Assembly (NCBI GenBank): GCA_945871545.1
Contig: CAMBWJ010000024.1
Location: 1-12,169 of the forward strand
From: an uncultured Clostridia bacterium
Lineage (GTDB): Bacteria > Bacillota_A > Clostridia > Christensenellales > Aristaeellaceae
Direction: 5' to 3'
DNA: 12,169 bases
Shown here: positions 7,812 to 12,169 of the stretch, in pieces
How positions within the stretch are numbered: position 1 is the first letter of the stretch
How the letters are laid out: each line of letters opens with the position of its first letter
Position numbers and translations under genes: made by a program
The notes under the pieces: model-generated
Database searches by the model: none
What the model was told of the DNA's origin: nothing
The model's input: only the letters and a program-made list of their open reading frames with translations

Positions 7812-8267
7812 ATGCAGAACATCAATGAAATGCGGCTGGACTTTCCGGCCATACCCGAGAACGAGGGCTTTGCGCGCATGGTCATCAGCGCGTTTCTGGT
7901 GCCGCTCAATCCCACCATCGAGGAGATGGCCGACGTGAAGACCGCGGTTTCCGAGGCGGTGACCAACGCCATCGTGCACGGCTACGCCCACGCCCAGGGC
8001 ACGGTGCGGCTGCACGCGATTTGTCGGGAGGACGGTCTGGTGGTGGTGGACGTGAGCGACAGGGGCTGCGGCATTGCGGATATTGACCGGGCGCGGCAGC
8101 CCTTCTACACCACGGCGGAGGGCGAGGAGCGCAGCGGCATGGGCTTTACGGTGATGGAGAGCTTCATGGATCGGGTGGAGGTGCAGTCGGCGGTGGGACA
8201 CGGCACCACGGTGCGGCTGGCGAAGCAGCTGAATGTGCGCGAAGACAGCTTTGCGCGACGGGCCTGA
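7812..8267 (+). CDS. spoIIAB: SpoIIAB, anti-sigma-F factor and SpoIIAA serine kinase
   Basis: A GHKL-fold ATPase of 151 residues (146 in B. subtilis) that holds sigma-F inactive and phosphorylates SpoIIAA. Visible motifs are the N box EAVTNAIVHGY (48-58), the G1 box DRGCGI (Asp83, Gly85, Gly87) and the G2 box SGMGF (108-112), ending in a typical GHGTTVRL strand. All ATP-binding residues appear intact. The start is supported by AAGGAG (7801-7806) five bases upstream. The stop TGA at 8265-8267 lies in CTGA, and sigF reading begins there or 3' of it. Confidence 0.95.
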   Translation: MQNINEMRLDFPAIPENEGFARMVISAFLVPLNPTIEEMADVKTAVSEAVTNAIVHGYAHAQGTVRLHAICREDGLVVVDVSDRGCGIADIDRARQPFYTTAEGEERSGMGFTVMESFMDRVEVQSAVGHGTTVRLAKQLNVREDSFARRA

Positions 8268-8989
8268 ATGCGGAAGCCTACGACGGAAATCTTGAAAAAC
8301 TCGAGCGCGCCCGGGCGGGAGATCGACGGGCGCGGGAGGAGCTGGTGGAGGAGAACCTGCCGCTGGTGCACTTCGTGCTGCGCCGCTTCCGGGACCGGGG
8401 CGCGGAGTACGAGGATCTGTTTCAGTACGGCTGCATGGGATTGCTAAAGGCCATCGACCGCTTCGATTCCTCGGTGGGTACGCGCTTTTCTACATACGCT
8501 GTCCCGGTGATTCTGGGCGAGGTGCGGCGCTTTCTGCGGGACGACGCGCCGGTGCACGTCTCCCGGGCCATTCACGACGATGCGCTGCGCATCGAGCGCT
8601 TCCGGGAGAGCTTCCTGCGGGAGCATGTGCGGGAGCCGACCGTGGACGAGCTCGGCGCAGGCACGGGCCTCGATCGGGAGGCTGTGGTGCTGGCGCTGAA
8701 TGCAAGGCGGGACGTGCGCTCACTGTACGAACCCGTGGGCGGCGATGGCGAGCTGCGGCTGATGGACGTGATCGGGGAGGAGAGCATGGGAGAGGTGGAC
8801 AGGAGGCTGCTGCTTGCGGAGTTGCTGAAGGAGCTGAGTCCGCAGGAGCGCACGATCATCACGCTGCGCTACTTCCGGTCGAACACCCAGAGTGAGATCG
8901 CGCAGGTGCTGGGCGTGTCTCAGGTGCAGATTTCCCGGCTGGAGCGGAAGATTCTGAATCGAATGCGCGCCCGCGCGGAGGGCGAGTGA
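8264..8989 (+). CDS. sigF: RNA polymerase sigma-F, early forespore sigma factor; start codon uncertain
   Basis: Sigma-F directs the first forespore-specific transcription and is held by SpoIIAB. Conserved parts (numbered from CTG 8264, 241 residues; 255 in B. subtilis): an N-terminal stretch LEKLERARAGD with AREELVEEN, region 2.1-2.2 DLFQYGCMGLLKAIDRFD (51-68), region 2.3-2.4 FSTYAVPVILGEVRRFLRDD, and region 4.2 with SEIAQVLGVSQVQISRLER near the end. The start is a problem. The first ATG/GTG/TTG in frame is GTG 8345, preceded by GGAGG, but it would remove about 27 residues of conserved sigma-70-family sequence. The frame stays open upstream, and the only plausible in-frame initiator is CTG at 8264, overlapping the spoIIAB stop as CTGA, without a clear ribosome site. 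An ATG at 8268 is in another frame and could be joined by a -1 shift at G-AAA-AAC (8294-8300). Identity is certain; the 5' end is not. Confidence 0.93.
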   Translation: MNAEAYDGNLEKLERARAGDRRAREELVEENLPLVHFVLRRFRDRGAEYEDLFQYGCMGLLKAIDRFDSSVGTRFSTYAVPVILGEVRRFLRDDAPVHVSRAIHDDALRIERFRESFLREHVREPTVDELGAGTGLDREAVVLALNARRDVRSLYEPVGGDGELRLMDVIGEESMGEVDRRLLLAELLKELSPQERTIITLRYFRSNTQSEIAQVLGVSQVQISRLERKILNRMRARAEGE

Positions 8990-9034
8990 GCGCTGCGCGG
9001 CAATGATCCCCGGCGAAGCCTGATCGGAGCATGA

Positions 9035-9065
9035 AAAGAAGCCGCATTGCAAATGCGGCTTCTTT
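9035..9065. terminator. Bidirectional terminator between convergent sigF and htpG
   Basis: A perfect 13-bp stem (AAAGAAGCCGCAT, 9035-9047, with ATGCGGCTTCTTT, 9053-9065) closes a 5-base loop. It has A-rich and T-rich flanks on both sides, so it can act in both directions; the minus-strand T run (TTCTTTTC) is the better one. A second perfect hairpin, ATGGGC-tgaacc-GCCCAT at 9067-9084, follows directly on the htpG side. Confidence 0.9.
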
Positions 9066-9108
9066 GATGGGCTGAACCGCCCATTTGAAGGGTGATCCGG
9101 CTCTCTGT

Positions 9109-11028
9109 TTACTTCTCGATGATCTTCGTCAGCAGCTGGTTGCTGCGCTTGAGGAAGTCCACCATGCGGTCGGCCACCAGCGGCTGGCGGGCCATCTCGG
9201 CAAGGTCGGCCACCTGGGCGCAGATCGCCTGGATGTCCTCGCCGTCCTCGGCCTTCTCCAGCCACTGCACCAGCGGATGCTTGCTGTTCAGCACCAGCGT
9301 GCGCTTCTCGGGCAGCTTCATGGATGCGCCGCCCCAGCGCTCGCTCATTTCCGTGAAGCGCCGATTCTGCTCGTCCACGGTGATCATGGCGATGGCGTCC
9401 TCGGCCTTGAAGGGCTTCAGCTGCACGGCGACCTCCTTGTCGTCCATGGCGGTGCGGAAGCGTTCCTCCAGCGCCTTGCGCAGCTCCTCGTCCACCTCGC
9501 CGTCCTCGGTCAGGCCGTCGGAGGCGGAGTCCACGCGCTTGAAGCTGAGCTTCTCCTCGCCGGCGTCGTACTCCAGGAAGCTGATGAAGTTTGTGTCGAT
9601 CAGCGTGTTCAGCAGCACCACGTCCTTGCCCTGATCGTTGTACATCTTAATCATCTGGGCCTGGCGCTTCTCGTCGGAGGCGTAGTAGATCACGCGCTCC
9701 TCGCCGTCGCAGTTTGCGTCGGCGTACTCGGACAGGGTCATGTACTTGCCGTCGGTGGTCTTGTACAGGATCGCACCCTTCACGCGCTCGTAGAACTTGC
9801 TGTCCTTGATGCAGCCGTACTTCACGAAGGGATGAATGTCGTCCCAGTAGCGCTGGTAGTCCTCGCGCCTGGTGTTGAACTCGCTCATCAGGCGGTCGGC
9901 CACCTTGCGGGTGATGTAGGCGGACATCTTCTTCACGTAGCCGTCGTTCTGCAGGAAGGAGCGCGACACGTTCAGCGGCAGGTCGGGGCAGTCGATGCAG
10001 CCCTTCAGCAGCATCAGGAATTCCGGAATGACCTCCTTGATGTTGTCGGCCACGAACACCTGGTTGTTGTAGAGCTTGATCACACCCTCGCTGGCGGTGA
10101 ACTCGTTCTTGAGCTTGGGGAAGTAGAGGATGCCCTTCAGGTTGAAGGGATACTCGGCGTTCAGGTGGATCCAGAACAGCGGATCGTCCATGTCGTGGAA
10201 CACGCTGTGGTAGAACTCCTTATACTCCTCGTCCTTGCACTCGTTGGGGCGCTTCATCCACAGCGGGTTCGTCTCGTTGATCTGCTGCGGATCGCTCTGC
10301 TTCTCCACCTCGGCGACTTCCTCAGCGGGAGTTTCGGTGGTCTTGGCAGTTTCGGCTTCCTCGCCGTCCTTCTTCTCCGGCTTTTCATACTTGATCTCGG
10401 ACAGGAAGATCGGCACCGGCATGAAGGCGCAGTGCTTCTCCAGCGTGGAGCGCAGCGTCCACAGGTTCAGGAAATCCTTGTCCTCCTCGGAGATGTGCAG
10501 CGTGATGCAGGTGCCGCGCTGGCTGCGCTCGCATTCCTCCAGATCGTACTCCATGCCGTCCTCGCTGACCCAGCGCACGGCAGGCTCGCCCTCGATGTAG
10601 CTCTTCGTCTCGATCTCCACCTTGTCGGAGACCATGAAGCAGCTGTAGAAGCCCAGGCCGAAGTGGCCGATGATGCCGCTGCCCTCGCCGTCCTTATCAT
10701 TATTTGCGTACTTCTGCACAAAGTCCGTCGCGCCGGAGAAGGCCACCTGGGCGATGTACTTGATGACCTCGTCGCCGGTCATGCCCAGGCCGTTGTCGAT
10801 GAACTGGATCGTTCCGGCCTTCGGGTTGGTGATCACGTCCACGCGGTATTCGGGGTTTTCCTCGACCTGCGCCTCGCCGCTGTTCGCCAGCCGCTTCAGC
10901 TTGCTGATCGCGTCGCAGCCGTTGGACACCAGCTCGCGGACAAAGATGTCTTTATCGGAATACAGCCACTGCTTGATGACGGGCATGATGTTCTCTGCAT
11001 TGATGGATACGGTTCCCTTTCCAAACAT
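9109..11028 (-). CDS. htpG: HtpG, Hsp90-family molecular chaperone
   Basis: HtpG is a cytosolic homodimeric ATP-dependent chaperone. With the start at 11028 it has 639 residues (626 in B. subtilis). The N-terminal GHKL ATPase shows ELVSNGCDA (Glu32, Asn36, Asp39), DNGLGMT (78-84) and GHFGLGFYS (121-129). A charged, Glu/Lys/Thr-rich linker at about 212-255 separates it from the middle domain, which includes the conserved NPLWMKRP and RSFLQNDGYVKKMSAYITRK segments; the C-terminal dimerisation domain ends at TAA. The linker is long for a bacterial Hsp90 but ordinary in character. The start is set by GGAGGTG eight bases upstream of ATG 11028; an ATG at 11064 lies before that site. It has its own promoter with CIRCE upstream and is divergent from the XRE gene. 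Confidence 0.96.
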   Translation of the reverse strand: MFGKGTVSINAENIMPVIKQWLYSDKDIFVRELVSNGCDAISKLKRLANSGEAQVEENPEYRVDVITNPKAGTIQFIDNGLGMTGDEVIKYIAQVAFSGATDFVQKYANNDKDGEGSGIIGHFGLGFYSCFMVSDKVEIETKSYIEGEPAVRWVSEDGMEYDLEECERSQRGTCITLHISEEDKDFLNLWTLRSTLEKHCAFMPVPIFLSEIKYEKPEKKDGEEAETAKTTETPAEEVAEVEKQSDPQQINETNPLWMKRPNECKDEEYKEFYHSVFHDMDDPLFWIHLNAEYPFNLKGILYFPKLKNEFTASEGVIKLYNNQVFVADNIKEVIPEFLMLLKGCIDCPDLPLNVSRSFLQNDGYVKKMSAYITRKVADRLMSEFNTRREDYQRYWDDIHPFVKYGCIKDSKFYERVKGAILYKTTDGKYMTLSEYADANCDGEERVIYYASDEKRQAQMIKMYNDQGKDVVLLNTLIDTNFISFLEYDAGEEKLSFKRVDSASDGLTEDGEVDEELRKALEERFRTAMDDKEVAVQLKPFKAEDAIAMITVDEQNRRFTEMSERWGGASMKLPEKRTLVLNSKHPLVQWLEKAEDGEDIQAICAQVADLAEMARQPLVADRMVDFLKRSNQLLTKIIEK

Positions 11029-11036
11029 GTGGGATT

Positions 11037-11043
11037 CACCTCC
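11037..11043 (-). promoter_or_regulatory. Ribosome binding site fixing the htpG start
   Basis: On the minus strand GGAGGTG is followed by eight bases and ATG (11028-11026). The longer alternative beginning at 11064 would place this site inside the coding sequence and adds twelve residues absent from the usual Hsp90 N-terminus. Confidence 0.8.
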
Positions 11044-11062
11044 AAGTTTCTTGAATGGCTTC

Positions 11063-11090
11063 ATTTTATCACCGGAAATCCAAAAGTCAA
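11063..11090 (-). promoter_or_regulatory. Sigma-A promoter of htpG
   Basis: Minus strand: -35 TTGACT (11090-11085), a 16-base spacer and -10 TAAAAT (11068-11063), with TG one base before the -10 giving an extended element (TGATAAAAT). The predicted start is near 11056, leaving a leader of about 28 bases that carries the ribosome site. No equally good promoter was found upstream of the CIRCE element. Confidence 0.7.
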
Positions 11091-11097
11091 GGGAAAA

Positions 11098-11124
11098 TTA
11101 GCACTCGATTTAGGCGAGTGCTAA
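11098..11124. promoter_or_regulatory. CIRCE element, HrcA operator
   Basis: The half-sites TTAGCACTC (11098-11106) and GAGTGCTAA (11116-11124) are separated by exactly nine bases, a perfect match to the CIRCE consensus. HrcA binds this element to repress chaperone genes. It lies 8 bases upstream of the htpG -35 element and 35 bases upstream of the -35 of the divergent XRE promoter, so htpG is the more likely target. Confidence 0.93.
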
Positions 11125-11163
11125 CATTTATCCTGGAATTAACGAAATTCAACCAACGGTTGC

Positions 11164-11192
11164 TTGCAAATAAAAATAGAAACTGCTATGAT
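11164..11192 (+). promoter_or_regulatory. Sigma-A promoter of the XRE-family gene
   Basis: The -35 TTGCAA (11164-11169), a 17-base spacer and -10 TATGAT (11187-11192) match the consensus well, and TGC precedes the -10, giving an extended form. The predicted start is near 11199, leaving a leader of about 120 bases. The region is AT-rich compared with its surroundings, as expected for a promoter. Confidence 0.75.
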
Positions 11193-11200
11193 GCAGCCAC

Positions 11201-11296
11201 GGACAGCGGAAACGCAAATGTCCGAAGCACAGAAATTGATGGAATGCCATCGGGGCATTCCGATTCGACGAATCGACCACGGGCGCGCAACGCCCG
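11201..11296 (+). other. Structured leader of the XRE gene with several inverted repeats
   Basis: Between the predicted start and the coding sequence are, in order: a stem GGACA-GCG closing a GAAA tetraloop with CGC and TGTCC (11201-11223, three-base bulge); a perfect 8-bp hairpin GGAATGCC-atcgg-GGCATTCC (11241-11261); a 15-base palindrome CGATTCGACGAATCG (11261-11275) that looks more like a protein-binding site than a hairpin; and a perfect 6-bp hairpin CGGGCG-cgcaa-CGCCCG (11280-11296). None has a T-tract, so they are not classical terminators. The ribosome site AAGGAGG (11304-11310) follows. I do not recognise a known riboswitch class. Confidence 0.55.
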
Positions 11297-11317
11297 GAGA
11301 GCAAGGAGGCAAGCGAC

Positions 11318-12169
11318 ATGATCGAGAACCGCGCGGTGGGCCGGAGGATCGCCTCCCTCCGCCAGGAGCACAGCCTGACCCAGCAGCAGCTGGCCGCCAT
11401 GCTCCGGGTATCCCACCAGGCCGTATCCAAGTGGGAGAGCGGCCAGGCGTTGCCGGACATCCAGACGATGCTGGAGCTGACGCAGTTTTTCGGCGTCACG
11501 GTGGAGCAGCTGCTCAACGGCGTCGCGGAGCCGGAGCGCGCAGTAGAGGCGGAGGAGCGCTGCGCAGAGGTGCAGCAGAGCGTCGACGCGGGCGAAGCGC
11601 CCGGAGAGGAGAAGCATATGAATATACAGCAGCTGTTGCAGATGGCCCCCTTCATGTCGAAGGAGGGCGTGGAGGAGATCGCGATGAAGCTGGAGGGCGG
11701 CGTGACGGCCATGCAGCTGGCGCGGCTTGCGCCCTTCGTGCGCCCGGAGTGCGTGGAGGCGCTGCTGGCGAAGTACCAGCCCCAGATGAACTGGGACGCG
11801 CTGCGCCGCCTTGCGCCCTTCATGAGCCGGGAGTCGGTGGACAAGCTGGCCCGGGCCATCGCCAACGGTGAGGCGACGGTGCAGGACAGCGGCGACGCCT
11901 TCAACAAGACCATCAACGACATCGGCAAGGCCTTTGACGACATCGGCAAGGGCGTGGGTCAGGCCTTCGACGGCCTGGGCAAGGGCATGGAGAAGGCGGT
12001 GCGCAAGGCGTGGCGCTTCGGCGAAAACGTCATCAATGAGGTCTCCAACGCCATCAACGATCTTTCTTCCGAAGCAGAGAACGCTCCTGTGGAGCGCGTG
12101 CGCTCCGAACGTGCGCAGCAGATCCGCAAGCGGGCCTTTGAGCGCGCGCTGGAGGACAGCAAGTGGGAC
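11318..12169 (+). CDS. XRE-family helix-turn-helix protein with tandem repeats, 3' end outside the window
   Basis: The frame is open for 284 residues to the window edge. The N-terminal Cro/CI-type helix-turn-helix covers about 8-68, with SLTQQQLAAMLRVSHQAVSKWE carried across two lines of helix and turn. A charged linker (about 69-100) follows. Residues 103-186 are three tandem 28-residue repeats, each with an L/M-A-P-F core (F112, F140, F168) followed by S/P-E-x-V. Residues 194-248 are five tandem 11-residue units, the first three beginning Ala-Phe with Gly-Lys pairs, predicting a long amphipathic helix. A basic/acidic tail continues past residue 284. ATG 11318 is fixed by AAGGAGG seven bases upstream. 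A DNA-binding regulator is near certain; targets, ligand and the role of the repeats are unknown. It is divergent from htpG with its own promoter. No transmembrane segment is seen. Confidence 0.88.
   Translation, partial: MIENRAVGRRIASLRQEHSLTQQQLAAMLRVSHQAVSKWESGQALPDIQTMLELTQFFGVTVEQLLNGVAEPERAVEAEERCAEVQQSVDAGEAPGEEKHMNIQQLLQMAPFMSKEGVEEIAMKLEGGVTAMQLARLAPFVRPECVEALLAKYQPQMNWDALRRLAPFMSRESVDKLARAIANGEATVQDSGDAFNKTINDIGKAFDDIGKGVGQAFDGLGKGMEKAVRKAWRFGENVINEVSNAINDLSSEAENAPVERVRSERAQQIRKRAFERALEDSKWD
11605..11620 (+). promoter_or_regulatory. Possible internal translation start within the XRE gene
   Basis: AGAGGAG (11605-11611) sits six bases before an in-frame ATG (11618-11620, Met101). The codons around it (CAT ATG AAT ATA) are AT-rich, unlike the rest of the gene. 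Initiation here would make a repeat-only protein without the DNA-binding domain. It could also be chance or the scar of an old gene fusion. Confidence 0.35.
11624..11875 (+). repeat. Three tandem 28-codon repeats in the XRE gene
   Basis: Units are residues 103-130, 131-158 and 159-186. Shared positions are a Leu near the unit start, then Met/Leu-Ala-Pro-Phe, a Glu three or four residues later, Val, and a Leu/Ile-rich helix. The Phe spacing is exactly 28 both times. DNA is diverged, so the repeat is old and maintained at protein level. Confidence 0.85.
11897..12061 (+). repeat. Five tandem 11-codon (hendecad) repeats in the XRE gene
   Basis: Units begin at residues 194, 205, 216, 227 and 238. 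The first three start Ala-Phe and contain Ile/Leu-Gly-Lys. A 12-base DNA repeat, GACATCGGCAAG, occurs at 11918-11929 and 11939-11950. Eleven-residue periodicity is known from membrane-surface helices and some long coiled coils. Confidence 0.75.

Noticed and set aside
9085..11124. Long open frame on the plus strand opposite htpG
   Set aside because: A low-complexity Leu/His/Val-rich shadow of htpG, with no ribosome site; it crosses a promoter and a CIRCE element.
11164..11871. Open frame starting in the promoter region and overlapping the XRE gene in another frame
   Set aside because: It begins inside the -35 element and encodes an Arg/Gly/Ala-rich sequence typical of an off-frame reading. 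The helix-turn-helix protein in the 11318 frame is clearly the gene.
1..12169. CRISPR arrays, tRNA/rRNA genes, insertion sequences, prophage genes or toxin-antitoxin pairs
   Set aside because: None was seen on either strand. The window is filled by housekeeping stress, cell-wall and sporulation genes plus one regulator, with uniform GC-rich codon use and no sign of recent transfer.

Overview
The window is a GC-rich stretch of a spore-forming Firmicute, most likely a member of the Clostridia. The evidence is the ctsR-mcsA-mcsB-clpC stress operon, a complete spoIIAA-spoIIAB-sigF sporulation operon, perfect CtsR and CIRCE operators and strong purine-rich Shine-Dalgarno sites. A GC-rich gut Clostridium such as a Christensenellales or Oscillospirales relative would fit, but the lineage is my inference.

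Layout. Positions 1-255 hold the 3' end of a methylthioadenosine/S-adenosylhomocysteine nucleosidase gene, closed by a terminator. Positions 304-4960 are a four-gene heat-shock operon (ctsR, mcsA, mcsB, clpC) with a textbook sigma-A promoter and a perfect CtsR box over the transcription start; a terminator hairpin follows. Positions 5006-7312 (minus strand) encode a class A penicillin-binding protein. Divergent from it, 7393-8989 is the spoIIA operon with Spo0A-like boxes and a near-consensus sigma-H promoter. A convergent terminator at 9035-9065 separates it from htpG (minus strand, 9109-11028), which has a perfect CIRCE element upstream. Divergent from htpG is an XRE-family regulator gene (11318 to beyond the window end) with an unusual repeat-rich C-terminal half and a structured leader.

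How the genes work together. CtsR represses the first operon. McsA/McsB form the protein-arginine kinase that inactivates CtsR and tags substrates for ClpC, which unfolds them for ClpP (not in this window). HtpG is a second chaperone, here apparently under HrcA. SpoIIAA (anti-anti-sigma), SpoIIAB (anti-sigma kinase) and sigma-F form the forespore partner-switching module. The penicillin-binding protein builds peptidoglycan; a sporulation role is possible from position only.

The points that most deserve attention are: sigF has no ATG, GTG or TTG that would give a full-length protein, leaving a CTG start overlapping the spoIIAB stop, a -1 frameshift at an A-rich heptamer, or an A-run sequence error; and the XRE protein carries three exact-period 28-residue repeats followed by five 11-residue amphipathic repeats, which I do not recognise as a named domain architecture. 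No tRNA, rRNA, CRISPR array, transposon or prophage gene was seen.
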